Position numbers and translations under genes: made by a program. From IMG/VR virus record IMGVR_UViG_3300005265_000149, positions 1 to 21,818 of that record: DNA of 21,818 nt, one strand, 5' to 3'. The notes under the pieces were generated by a model, which ran no database searches, was not told the origin of the DNA, and saw only the letters and a list, made by a program, of their open reading frames with translations. This document shows, one piece after another, positions 1 through 7,490 of this stretch. Each line of letters starts with the position of its first letter. Within the stretch, counting starts at the first letter, position 1. This DNA comes from a virus.

Positions 1-92
1 AACAATTTCTGTTCTGTCTTCTCCGACAAAAAAGGAATATTTACCTTTTTATTTAATTGCCTTGCTATCTCTTTGATTATTGAATCGCTCAT
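1..92 (-). CDS. Partial unknown phage gene (N-terminal 30 codons)
   Basis: A reading frame starts at an ATG at 92-90 and runs off the left edge without a stop. The start is supported by an AAGGAGGAACA leader directly upstream. The gene is 9 bp downstream of the stop of the neighbouring tail-type gene and on the same strand, so it belongs to the same late operon. The visible N-terminus begins MSDSIIKEIARQLNKK and looks helical and charged, without a signal peptide or membrane segment. Too little is visible to name a family; in this position a small tail-assembly protein is possible, but that is only inferred from location. Confidence 0.7.
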   Translation of the reverse strand, partial: MSDSIIKEIARQLNKKVNIPFLSEKTEQKL

Positions 93-101
93 TGTTCCTC
101 C

Positions 102-839
102 TTATTCCCAATGCCCCACTTTTTCTATTGTTACATTTGGGATACCCTGTTCTTCCTGTACAACCTCATCAATTACTATTTGACAATAGGTAGAACCGAA
201 GTTTACTGCCAGAACCTCTTTGTCACCATCATTAAATAGAGAACCAGTTACACGAATTACATCTTGTCCTGCAAAGCCAGGATACCTTCTAGTATTATCA
301 AAACTATAATTAAAGAATATGCTACTACTATCTAATATGAAAGACATTGTCCTTGTTACTTTGAAAACATATCCAAAATAATGGCGATAATCCTCTTTAT
401 TCCGAACATCTTTTTCTGTTTTTATATATATTTTACTTTTAGAGCCGTCAAATTCCTCATCTATATTAACTATTACATTTTTAATGTAATAGAACTCATT
501 ATTTTGTTTATCTTCCAAAAGTATATTTATTTTCTTATTAAGATAATCAGTATCTAAAATGTCAAGATTAGCAGGAGTAACCTCTGAAATTGCTCCCTCT
601 AATGTGCCTTTTCTAACTCCATATAGAACTATGCCACTGTTCAGTTCTGTCTTTTCAGCATCGCCAATCAAAAATTTTACACTATTTTTATAAAAATCCC
701 CAACCTTTAAAGAACCATCACGAAAAGCAAGAACCTGCTCATATGTAGGTGGAAAAGACAAAGAACCTTCTGAGGCAAGTCTAATATACATAGTATATTT
801 ACGGCTTATACCTCTTGTTGAATTATAAGAAAAACTCAT
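102..839 (-). CDS. Tail-type structural protein, paralogue 1 of 3 (245 aa)
   Basis: This 245-residue protein is clearly paralogous to the next gene (850-1590); by eye about two thirds of aligned residues are identical. It also shares its first 155 residues with the shorter gene at 1612-2097. Shared landmarks are a Y-x-S-T/R-R-GI-x-R-x-Y start, a GDFYKNSVK-like block near residue 47, EKTELNSG near 62, an SEVTP block near 85 and an LLEDxxNxEF block near 107. Residues about 155-245 are an extra C-terminal domain absent from the short paralogue. No signal peptide or membrane segment is seen. The position after the capsid gene and the approximate length of the core suggest a tail tube or tail-terminator-like role. 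I do not recognise a named family, so the function is inferred from synteny. Confidence 0.75.
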   Translation of the reverse strand: MSFSYNSTRGISRKYTMYIRLASEGSLSFPPTYEQVLAFRDGSLKVGDFYKNSVKFLIGDAEKTELNSGIVLYGVRKGTLEGAISEVTPANLDILDTDYLNKKINILLEDKQNNEFYYIKNVIVNIDEEFDGSKSKIYIKTEKDVRNKEDYRHYFGYVFKVTRTMSFILDSSSIFFNYSFDNTRRYPGFAGQDVIRVTGSLFNDGDKEVLAVNFGSTYCQIVIDEVVQEEQGIPNVTIEKVGHWE

Positions 840-849
840 ACCTATCTCC

Positions 850-1590
850 TTATTCCCAAGTTCCCACTTTTTCTATTGTTACCTCAGGGGTTCCCTGTTC
901 CTCTTTTAATGTTCCATCAACCAGTATAAAGCAGTCCCCAGCACCAAAACTCACTTCCAAAACCTCATAATCACCATCGTTAAAGAGAGAGCCAGATACA
1001 CGAATAATATCTTCTTGGGCAAAACCAGGAAGGATTTTTGTATGATCAAAATCATAATCAAATATGATTTTAGAGGTTGCCTCGTCAAAAGAAGTATTAC
1101 TTGGAGTTACTTTGAAAATATACCCAAAATATTTCCTGTAATCCTCTTTATTCAGAAATTCTTTTTCTATTTTCAGGTATATCTTACTTTTAGAGCCGTC
1201 AAATTCCTCATCTATATTAATCACTACATCACCAATGTAATAGAATTCATTATTCTGCTCATCTTCCAACAAAACATTTACTTTTTTTGTGTTATAAAAT
1301 TCATCCAATACATCAGAGTTATCTGGAGTAACCTCTGAGATTGCTCCTTCTAATGAGCCTTTTCTAATTCCATATAGAACTGTGCTACTATTCAGTTCTG
1401 TCTTTTCAGCATCGCCAATGTTAAATTTTATACTATTTTTATAGAAATCTCCGACTTTTAATGCATTACTCCGAAAAGTAATAACTTCAAAATATGTAGG
1501 AGGGAAAGGCAGTGATGCTTGTGATGCAAGGCGGATATACATAGTATATCTACGGTTTATGCCTCTTCTTGAGTCATAAAAGAAATCCAT
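850..1590 (-). CDS. Tail-type structural protein, paralogue 2 of 3 (246 aa)
   Basis: The protein matches paralogue 1 along its whole length, including the C-terminal extension that ends in a VTIEKVGTWE-type tail. The two genes are 10 bp apart and clearly arose by tandem duplication. The core shared with the 161-residue gene includes GDFYKNSIK, EKTELNS, ISEVTP and LLEDEQNNEFYYI. The start is the ATG at 1590, with a short purine-rich leader in the preceding 21-bp gap. Keeping two long versions beside one short version suggests specialised subunits of one tail layer rather than redundancy, but this is inference. No catalytic motif is visible. Confidence 0.75.
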   Translation of the reverse strand: MDFFYDSRRGINRRYTMYIRLASQASLPFPPTYFEVITFRSNALKVGDFYKNSIKFNIGDAEKTELNSSTVLYGIRKGSLEGAISEVTPDNSDVLDEFYNTKKVNVLLEDEQNNEFYYIGDVVINIDEEFDGSKSKIYLKIEKEFLNKEDYRKYFGYIFKVTPSNTSFDEATSKIIFDYDFDHTKILPGFAQEDIIRVSGSLFNDGDYEVLEVSFGAGDCFILVDGTLKEEQGTPEVTIEKVGTWE

Positions 1591-1611
1591 AATTCCCCCG
1601 AGAGATATTTT

Positions 1612-2097
1612 CTATGCTGCCGGGATTGCGCCATAATATCTAAAATCAGATTTCAAGATTACTTCTTTGTCCCCTTTTAGTGGGATATTCACTTTACCAT
1701 TGCTTTCAAACTCCTCTCCCACTTCCAGTATCATATATTTGATCACAATAAATTCTTGATTATCAACATCTTCTAGCAGTATGTCAACAGGAGTATTATC
1801 AAATGTATTAAGAGCGAGAAGGTTGTCAGGAGTAACTTCTGATACTATTGCCTCAAAGTGTCCTGTTTTTACGCCGTATATAACAGCGCCCGAATTTAAC
1901 TCTTCCTTTTCCGTTGATTCTATCTTTGTCTTTACGCTACTCTTTCTACAGTCGCCTATATGAGTTGCCGTAGTATCCCTGAACGTCTCATATGCTGCTT
2001 TGTTCCATCCCGATGGGTCAAGACTTTCGTCACCGGCTGCAATATATACCTCATATTTTCTACTTATTCCTTTTGTTGAGCCGTATGTATAAGCCAT
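1612..2097 (-). CDS. Tail tube-like structural protein, paralogue 3 of 3 (161 aa)
   Basis: This is the short member of the three tandem paralogues: it has the core domain but not the roughly 90-residue C-terminal extension. Core blocks are GDCRKSSVKTK near residue 47, EELNSGAVIYGVKTG near 65, SEVTPDNLLAL near 86 and LLEDVDNQEFIVIK near 106. Its size and its place directly after the major capsid gene fit a major tail tube protein, which is my best guess. I cannot confirm the fold from sequence alone. The start at 2097 is supported by an AAAGGAGAG leader. The 49-bp gap upstream holds a hairpin built on a CACAGAG-type repeat. Confidence 0.75.
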   Translation of the reverse strand: MAYTYGSTKGISRKYEVYIAAGDESLDPSGWNKAAYETFRDTTATHIGDCRKSSVKTKIESTEKEELNSGAVIYGVKTGHFEAIVSEVTPDNLLALNTFDNTPVDILLEDVDNQEFIVIKYMILEVGEEFESNGKVNIPLKGDKEVILKSDFRYYGAIPAA

Positions 2098-2112
2098 TGT
2101 TTCTCTCCTTTC

Positions 2113-2141
2113 TCACCACAGTGGACTCTGTGGCGAAAAAT
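2113..2141. repeat. CACAGAG-type repeat with hairpin between capsid and tail genes
   Basis: CCACAG (2116-2121) and CTGTGG (2128-2133) form a 6-bp inverted repeat with a 6-nt loop. The surrounding bases resemble the other CACAGAG/CTCTGTGG elements in this window. It sits between the capsid stop and the ribosome binding site of the next gene. There is no U-tract, so it is not a terminator. Confidence 0.5.
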
Positions 2142-2146
2142 CCCGA

Positions 2147-3022
2147 CTAACTATTAGTATTTGCGTATTTGGTGTAAATATACTCACCAGCACCTTGCTG
2201 TTCTGTTCCACCAAACACAGAATAAATGTTCAAGTAATCGCCTGGGATACCTGCTGCAGGCTGTAGTTTTGCTCCGAATTCCTTCTGTCTTGCGAAACCA
2301 AGTGCTAACTTACTCATAAACCAGCATGCCTTTCTGACACGACTGGCTGGAGTGTCTGTCCAGTTGCCCCCAGTAGTAACTTCTACCATCTTGGAATACA
2401 GAACCACTTCAAATCCTAAAACATTCCCAACTACTCCTTCTGGAATGCCTAAATCGTTTCTATATTCTCTTTTAACGAGTTGAGGAATATCAAACAACTG
2501 ATCTTCAAGATTTGGACCTATTACACATACTCTACCGTTCTCTGGCGCTTCTGCATCATTTAGATATGCTCGTGCATCCCTGAAATCTTGGAAAGTTAAC
2601 ACATCATTTACATCATCAGCAAAGTTGACTTTTGCCCCAGCATTACTATATGCAAGCTTCATTATGAAATATTCATAAGCATCCAGAAGTCCATCTTTAG
2701 CATTTGCTGAATATATATCCAGCAAAGAGAGGTTTGTTTGAGCATTATCAATATCATTTATGATCTGTGGTACGCCCTTTTTTTGATCAAAATTAATATC
2801 AATTGTAGATTTGGTGGGAGAAACAAAATCGCCCAGATCTATTGGCATGTCTACAGCATCAACTTTGCTTATTTTTGGTCCGTGATATCCTGATGCTGAC
2901 TTTCCTAATACTAATGGTGTATAATCAGTAACATAAGAAAAGAGTCGCTTTTTCTTACTTTCTAACTCTTTTTTCATTTGTTCTAATGTTTTTGTTCCCC
3001 ATAGTTCTGGATAGAAACCCAT
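2147..3022 (-). CDS. Major capsid protein (291 aa)
   Basis: The gene directly follows the protease/scaffold gene, as in Mu-like head modules, and has the length of a compact HK97-fold coat protein. The N-terminal 30 residues are helical and charged. The middle carries a STIDINFDQKKG stretch (E-loop to spine region in such proteins) followed by a long helix-like region (LLDIYSANAKDGLLDAYEYF, near 97-116). The C-terminal half contains a GRVCVIGPNLEDQL block and a VGNVLGFEVVLY strand pattern typical of the P22/HK97 coat A-domain. The ATG at 3022 is preceded by AAGGAAGG. No signal peptide or membrane segment is present. Assignment rests on synteny and fold-like pattern; it has not been compared with any database. 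Confidence 0.8.
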   Translation of the reverse strand: MGFYPELWGTKTLEQMKKELESKKKRLFSYVTDYTPLVLGKSASGYHGPKISKVDAVDMPIDLGDFVSPTKSTIDINFDQKKGVPQIINDIDNAQTNLSLLDIYSANAKDGLLDAYEYFIMKLAYSNAGAKVNFADDVNDVLTFQDFRDARAYLNDAEAPENGRVCVIGPNLEDQLFDIPQLVKREYRNDLGIPEGVVGNVLGFEVVLYSKMVEVTTGGNWTDTPASRVRKACWFMSKLALGFARQKEFGAKLQPAAGIPGDYLNIYSVFGGTEQQGAGEYIYTKYANTNS

Positions 3023-3038
3023 TTTTTACCTTCCTTTC

Positions 3039-4358
3039 TTACCCATAAATATATTTTTCACGCAATTTTTCTACAAGTTGTGGATTATCTTTTTGCATTT
3101 TTATCATTCTCTTAGGGTCAGAGAGCAGATCTTCATAAGTGAGTTCATCATCTTTTTTGAAATTTAAATCCGCTGTATCAGTTAGATTGTGTGGCTTACA
3201 AGTTTTGAGATACTTTTCAAATTTCTCCTTATCTGCAAGACATAGTTCAATTGCCCATTCTTTTTGTGATGGTAAAAGCAATTTTTCGTCAATTGCTTTA
3301 TTGATAATAGTTTCTGCAGATGTCTTTGCTTGTTCCTTTTCTGTCTCTTCAATCTTTTTAGTTGCTTTTTGAAGTTTACCTTCTAATTCTTTCTTCTCTA
3401 TTTCTAGTTGCATCTTTGCTTCAATGAGTGCCTCATATTTTTCTTGTAATTCAGCGAAATCCATAAAATCCTCCTTTGAATATTTTGATAATTCAGGTGC
3501 TTTTAGGTCTAAATCTTTATAATGAGCCTTTAGATGATTATAAACTTGTTTCTTTGCCTCACCTGTATCAACTCCACCTCTTGCTCCTTTCAGTGCTGAC
3601 ATTGCTGCAAAAACCCCTTTTCTAGAAATGACTAATTTTCCATTCTCAACATAATGATGAGGCAGTTTATATCCTGCAAAATTCTCTATATCTTCATCAT
3701 CATACAAAGCGAACCCAAGACGATATTTACTCCAATCAATTGTATCTTTGTCCCCAGAGCCATCTTTACTTGCCCATTTTTTTAATTGTTTTATTGCCTT
3801 GTTCTTATCCCATGCAGATTCACTAATTGATTTAATATGATGAGTCTTAACAGCTCTTTTTGCATTAGAAAATATCTCTGTGTCCTCTGTGTCTCTGTGG
3901 CTAAATTTATTAATAATTGGATTAAGTTCTTCTAAAAACGGTACATTTGTGAGCCCAACCGAATGTAATCGTGTGCCTATACTCTTTCCGGTTGTTCTAT
4001 CTTGAGCATCAAATTCAATTACAGGTGAGAGATATTTATATTCTTTATTTTGAAGATGCTCTTTTGCCTTTTTGGTCCATTCAAGTTCAATACACCACAC
4101 TCCATCATCTCTAATTTCCAATTCCTTAATCCAGCCAGCAGCAGGTGCAGGCTGACCATTCCATAGTGAATTCAAAGTCTGATGCTCATAATCAATCACA
4201 GTATCAACAGTAGATTTCTTAAAATTATCCAGGACCATTTCCGCATCAGTTTCATCAAATGCAAAATTATGATTTCTCTCACGCCATCTACCGAATGGGA
4301 TAAGATGGATTTCGTCTGGAATCTTGCCTTCCAGTTCAACCTTAAAAGCAATAAACAT
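3039..4358 (-). CDS. Mu gpI-type head maturation protease with C-terminal scaffold (439 aa)
   Basis: Residues 1-150 resemble the Mu gpI protease family: IHLIPFGRW near 18, DYEHQTLN near 57, the PAAGWIKELE block near 72, and a KYLSPVIEFD strand followed by LHSVGLTNVPFLEELNPI. Residues about 152-165 (SHRDTEDTEIFSN) are the translation of a dispersed CACAGAGACACAGAG repeat. Residues about 170-285 form a separate domain with W-S-K-Y-R-x-G-F, YKLPHHYVENGKLV and GARGGVDTGEAKKQ, a pattern also seen in other phage prohead proteins. From about 305 a long charged coiled coil follows, as expected for a scaffold that is cleaved with the protease. It cleaves capsid-interior proteins during head maturation. 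The start at 4358 has an AAAGGATG leader. Confidence 0.82.
   Translation of the reverse strand: MFIAFKVELEGKIPDEIHLIPFGRWRERNHNFAFDETDAEMVLDNFKKSTVDTVIDYEHQTLNSLWNGQPAPAAGWIKELEIRDDGVWCIELEWTKKAKEHLQNKEYKYLSPVIEFDAQDRTTGKSIGTRLHSVGLTNVPFLEELNPIINKFSHRDTEDTEIFSNAKRAVKTHHIKSISESAWDKNKAIKQLKKWASKDGSGDKDTIDWSKYRLGFALYDDEDIENFAGYKLPHHYVENGKLVISRKGVFAAMSALKGARGGVDTGEAKKQVYNHLKAHYKDLDLKAPELSKYSKEDFMDFAELQEKYEALIEAKMQLEIEKKELEGKLQKATKKIEETEKEQAKTSAETIINKAIDEKLLLPSQKEWAIELCLADKEKFEKYLKTCKPHNLTDTADLNFKKDDELTYEDLLSDPKRMIKMQKDNPQLVEKLREKYIYG
3875..3907. repeat. HRDTE-type dispersed repeat inside the protease gene
   Basis: The plus strand reads CTCTGTGTCCTCTGTGTCTC followed by TGTGGCT. On the coding strand it is translated in frame as SHRDTEDTE. 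Related copies lie at 4946, 7009, 10067 and 15515. It falls between the protease part and the GARGGVD domain of the host gene, so the insertion was tolerated in a linker. Confidence 0.75.
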
Positions 4359-4400
4359 ATTTCATCCTTTCTGTAAAAAAACTAATATAGTAATGATTTT

Positions 4401-4455
4401 TGTCAACTAAACACTGGTGAAATACCAGTGGCATTTTACCCAGTATTTCTTGACA
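4401..4455. promoter_or_regulatory. Palindrome flanked by divergent TTGACA boxes; candidate late promoter/operator
   Basis: CACTGGT (4412-4418) and ACCAGTG (4424-4430) form a perfect 7-bp inverted repeat with a 5-nt centre. A TTGACA box faces right at 4450-4455 and another faces left at 4406-4401. The protease/capsid operon leaves to the left and the terminase operon to the right. A TACATT at 4472-4477 gives a passable rightward -10 with a 16-bp spacer; no good leftward -10 is seen. The palindrome could bind a late activator or repressor. Confidence 0.5.
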
Positions 4456-4483
4456 GAGATTGCTTTATTATTACATTTTTTAT

Positions 4484-4942
4484 ATGTATATAGAAGAAAA
4501 AATTCAGTGTAAAAAATTGTTTCTACAAGGTATTCCTATAAGGGAAATTGCAAAAACAACTGGTATTGGTTATCGCACGATATATAGATGGAAAAGTATT
4601 GAAAATTGGGACAAAGAATATGAAAAATTACAATTAGGGAATATAGGAATATCAGTTACACTTAAAAACGCTGCTATCAAGGTAATAAAACGTCTTGAGC
4701 AAGCAACAGAGGAAACAGGGGGAAAAGAGGAAGTTGCTCGTATTGCAGATACATTGGCGAAACTATCCAAAATAATGGATAGATTTGACCCCCAAAAAGT
4801 AATTTTTGCTGACTTAATGCATCTTTTTAATGTGCTTGTAGAATTTGCAGAGATGAAATCTGACAGCGATTTCTTAAGTAAATTACAAACCTATATCCCA
4901 GAGATAAGTAATTACATATTACATAAATTTGATGTAGATTAG
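4484..4942 (+). CDS. Terminase small subunit (152 aa), Mu gp27-like role
   Basis: The gene lies directly before the large terminase. Residues about 20-45 form a helix-turn-helix (IREIAKTTGIGYRTIYRWKS) of the kind that recognises phage packaging DNA in small terminases. The remainder is helical, including VARIADTLAKLSKIMDRF, consistent with an oligomerisation region. I chose the ATG at 4484; a TTG at 4460 would add eight hydrophobic, aromatic residues of no obvious use. No Shine-Dalgarno precedes 4484, and the candidate promoter at 4450-4477 would start transcription close to the ATG, so translation may be leaderless. The role is inferred from synteny and the HTH. Confidence 0.75.
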   Translation: MYIEEKIQCKKLFLQGIPIREIAKTTGIGYRTIYRWKSIENWDKEYEKLQLGNIGISVTLKNAAIKVIKRLEQATEETGGKEEVARIADTLAKLSKIMDRFDPQKVIFADLMHLFNVLVEFAEMKSDSDFLSKLQTYIPEISNYILHKFDVD

Positions 4943-4945
4943 ATA

Positions 4946-4966
4946 TCTGTGCCTCTGTGGTGAAAA
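4946..4966. repeat. CTCTGTGG-type dispersed repeat before the large terminase
   Basis: TCTGTGCCTCTGTGGTGAAA fills nearly the whole gap between the two terminase genes. It lies where a ribosome binding site would be expected, and no Shine-Dalgarno is visible before the ATG at 4969. It belongs to the same family as the copies at 3875, 7009 and 15515. Confidence 0.65.
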
Positions 4967-4968
4967 TA

Positions 4969-6453
4969 ATGAATATAAAAAACCGAAAAGAATACGAAAA
5001 AGAACTACAAGCCTTGATTGATAGAATCAAGCGTCATGCTATCCCTTTTCCTAATGATACATTAGAAAAAAAAGAAGCAAGAAAAAAACGCTGTCTAAAT
5101 GATTTCTTTCTATTCTGCAAAACTTATTTTCCGCATTACTTCACAAAACCATTCGGAAAGTTTCATCATAAATTAATTCAAATTGCAAAGAAACAACAAT
5201 GTATCTCTGCAATAGCAGGACCACGAGGGCATGGAAAAACTGTTATTTTATCAATTGCTTATCCAATTTATCTTGCATTGAAAGAGCAGATTCATTTTCC
5301 TGTTTTTATATCAGAGAATAAAGATATAGCAAAGGCAAAAGTAGATGCAATGCGTGCAGAATTCACTTATAATGCTCGGATAATAAACGATTTTGGTAAA
5401 CAGATACGCACTGGTGATTGGCAAGATTACGATTTCACTATCTCAACTGGAGCACGATTCCTTGCTCAAGGATATAGACAAATGATAAAAGGACTGCTAC
5501 ACGGTCCTTATAGACCGGATTATGTTGTTTTTGATGATTTAGAAGGTCATCTATCAATAGATTCAGAGCGAATTTCAAAAAAAAAATTGGACTATATTAG
5601 AGGCGATGCATTCGGCGCACTGTCAAAAAATGGTAGAGTGCTGTGGCTCGCTAATCTAACTCATTCTGGCTCTGCAATTGCAAGATTTAAGAATGAATGT
5701 GATGAGCATCCAGAGAACCAACAGACAAGATTTTATTTATTTAAGGCAATAGATGATAATGGCAACCTACTCTGGCCTGAAGGTTTCACGAAAAAAGATT
5801 TAGATAAGATAAAAAATGCTATGGGAACTGTTAATTTTGAGCGTCATTATCAGATGAATCCTATTGTGGAAGGCGATGTTTTTAAAGAGCAATGGTTTAA
5901 ATTTATGGAATCCTTGTCTCCAGACAAGGATTTTATTAAGATTGTAACCTATATTGACCCATCACTTTCATCTAAAAAAACTGCTGACTATAAGGCAATA
6001 ATAACAATTGGATGGGATGGCGATAATTATTGTATTATTGATTGTTTTATACGAAAATGCTCAATTGAAACAATGATTGATTATTCTTATGATATATATT
6101 GGAGATATAAGCCCTGCATAATTGCTATGGAGGATAATTTTTGGCAACAGATTTTATTTCAAGATTATGATAGGAAAGCAAAAGAAAAGGGTTTTCATCT
6201 ACCTATAACAGGAGTAAATAATACAGTCCCAAAAACAATGAGAATTGAATCCTTGTCTCCACTTATAGAGCGTGGAAAAATATTATTTAATAGAAATATA
6301 GGTGATACAAAAATTTTAATTGAGCAATTACTCGGGTTCCCTGGTTTTCCAAATGATGATGGTCCAGACGCGCTGGAAGGAGCGATAAAACTGATAGAGA
6401 CCGTATCTGCAAAGCCAGTTTATTATAGTATAAAAAGGCGACAAAAATGGTAA
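4969..6453 (+). CDS. Terminase large subunit (494 aa), Mu gp28-like
   Basis: This is the ATP-driven DNA packaging motor and headful nuclease. Walker A is GPRGHGKT at residues 84-91 and Walker B is VVFDDLE at 186-192. A coupling-type motif (WLANLTHSGSA) follows near 226. The C-terminal RNase H-like nuclease begins with TYIDPSLSSKKTADYKA near 327-343 (first acidic residue D330), continues with AMEDNFWQ (E388) and ends with an NDDGPDALEGA block that supplies the last acidic residues. Length is usual for Mu-like large terminases. I chose ATG 4969 over the GTG at 4957, since the GTG lies inside the repeat that occupies the upstream gap. Synteny with the small subunit supports the call. Confidence 0.93.
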   Translation: MNIKNRKEYEKELQALIDRIKRHAIPFPNDTLEKKEARKKRCLNDFFLFCKTYFPHYFTKPFGKFHHKLIQIAKKQQCISAIAGPRGHGKTVILSIAYPIYLALKEQIHFPVFISENKDIAKAKVDAMRAEFTYNARIINDFGKQIRTGDWQDYDFTISTGARFLAQGYRQMIKGLLHGPYRPDYVVFDDLEGHLSIDSERISKKKLDYIRGDAFGALSKNGRVLWLANLTHSGSAIARFKNECDEHPENQQTRFYLFKAIDDNGNLLWPEGFTKKDLDKIKNAMGTVNFERHYQMNPIVEGDVFKEQWFKFMESLSPDKDFIKIVTYIDPSLSSKKTADYKAIITIGWDGDNYCIIDCFIRKCSIETMIDYSYDIYWRYKPCIIAMEDNFWQQILFQDYDRKAKEKGFHLPITGVNNTVPKTMRIESLSPLIERGKILFNRNIGDTKILIEQLLGFPGFPNDDGPDALEGAIKLIETVSAKPVYYSIKRRQKW

Positions 6454-6468
6454 GGCTGAGGTCAGATA

Positions 6469-7002
6469 ATGTCATGGATAAGTGATTTACAAAACAAAAT
6501 AGATAACAAAAGCAAGATTCAGAAGGTAATTGGGCAACTTGCAGTAAGAAGTATTCAAAGAAATTTTGATGCTTGTGGTAGACCAGAACGATGGCAGGGA
6601 TCAATTCGTGCTAAAATGAAGGGCGGAAAAACATTAACTTTAAGTGCTAAACTCAGGAACTCTATTGTTGCTAAAGTGCAAGGAGATATTATACGAATCG
6701 GCTCTAATTTAAGATATGCTAAAATACATCAGGAAGGTGGAGTCATTACCCCGAAAAGTGCTAAAATGCTTGCTATCCCACTCACTGCTATTGCAAAAGT
6801 TCAGGAACCAAAGGATTTTGATAATTTGTTTGTGTATAAATCTGCTAATAATAAGGTCTTTTTAGCACAAAGTAAAGATAAGAAACTTGTGTGTCATTAC
6901 TTATTAAAAAGAAAAGTAGTAATCCCAGCCAGGCCTTTTTTAGTTATTCCAGAAGAGGATAAAGAGAGTTATATTACAGCAATTAGAGGCCACTTTTTTT
7001 AG
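6469..7002 (+). CDS. Phage virion morphogenesis protein, Mu gpG-like (177 aa)
   Basis: The sequence fits the phage virion morphogenesis family: an N-terminal helix, an RSIQRNFDACGRPERWQGS block near residue 28, a KTLTLSAKLRNSI block near 52, and IRIGSNLRYAKIHQEGG near 74 (the Y-A-x-I-H-Q-x-G-G signature). A C-terminal IPARPFLVIPEED block near 146 completes the pattern. In Mu this protein acts in head-tail joining or tail assembly. An insertion between the H-Q-E-G-G and PARPFL motifs (about residues 95-140) is longer than in many relatives. The start has a GAGGT leader. It is 16 bp after the terminase gene and in the same operon. Confidence 0.9.
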   Translation: MSWISDLQNKIDNKSKIQKVIGQLAVRSIQRNFDACGRPERWQGSIRAKMKGGKTLTLSAKLRNSIVAKVQGDIIRIGSNLRYAKIHQEGGVITPKSAKMLAIPLTAIAKVQEPKDFDNLFVYKSANNKVFLAQSKDKKLVCHYLLKRKVVIPARPFLVIPEEDKESYITAIRGHFF

Positions 7003-7008
7003 TAAATT

Positions 7009-7038
7009 CTCTATATTCTCTGTGACTCTGTGGCAAAA
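7009..7038. repeat. CTCTGTGG-type dispersed repeat before the DUF1834-like gene
   Basis: TCTCTGTGACTCTGTGGCAA (7017-7036) is preceded by TTCTCTATA. It fills the gap between the gpG-like gene and the AAAGGAGA ribosome binding site of the next gene. It is of the same family as 3875, 4946 and 15515. Confidence 0.65.
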
Positions 7039-7047
7039 GGAGATAAA

Positions 7048-7449
7048 ATGTTTGATCAGATACAAGATAAGATAATACTTGCATTAAAAGAGATAGATAC
7101 ATTAAAAACAGTAGAAGATTATGAAGGTCAGTTTGAAGAGGATATTGATGAGATACAAAAACGGTTCCCTGTGGCTTTTGTGGACATTGATTCTATAAAT
7201 CCAGAAGAAGAATTAAATTCTAGTAAGCAATTAGAACGGGCGGTATATGAAATTTTTGTCGGGTGTAAGTCATTACGCAGGACTATAAAGAGAGATGCTG
7301 TGTATGAATTGATTAAAAGTATAAAAGAGAAACTCCATAATAATACGCTTGAACTTGATATTGAACCTCTTAAATTTGATGGTGTAAGAAAATTAGTATC
7401 ATTGCCATCAATCATTGTCTATGGGATACGATTTGAGACGGTTTATTAG
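7048..7449 (+). CDS. DUF1834-like phage protein, Mu gp37-like (133 aa)
   Basis: The pattern matches the small DUF1834 (Mu gp37) proteins: an N-terminal helix (MFDQIQDKIILALKEID), a P-V-A-F-V-D strand near 48, a central strand with a positively charged turn (VGCKSLRRTIKRDAVYELI), and the closing helix and strands KEKLHNNTLELDIEPLKF followed by a Y-x-I-x-F-E-T ending. These proteins act in tail or neck assembly next to gpG. The ATG at 7048 is chosen over an upstream GTG (7030) because AAAGGAGA lies 5-6 bp before it and the GTG is inside the dispersed repeat. The length is typical for the family. Confidence 0.75.
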   Translation: MFDQIQDKIILALKEIDTLKTVEDYEGQFEEDIDEIQKRFPVAFVDIDSINPEEELNSSKQLERAVYEIFVGCKSLRRTIKRDAVYELIKSIKEKLHNNTLELDIEPLKFDGVRKLVSLPSIIVYGIRFETVY

Positions 7450-7490
7450 TTTAAGTCATAGAGCGTAATGCATAAGGAAGGAGGAGAGAT

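Noticed and set aside
1015-1338. Plus-strand 107-codon frame
   Set aside because: It lies wholly opposite the second tail-type paralogue, has a low-complexity hydrophobic translation and no ribosome binding site.
4969-6453. tRNA or rRNA genes, and a diversity-generating retroelement with the LamG gene as target
   Set aside because: I saw no cloverleaf or rRNA motif anywhere in the window, and there is no reverse transcriptase or variable/template repeat pair.
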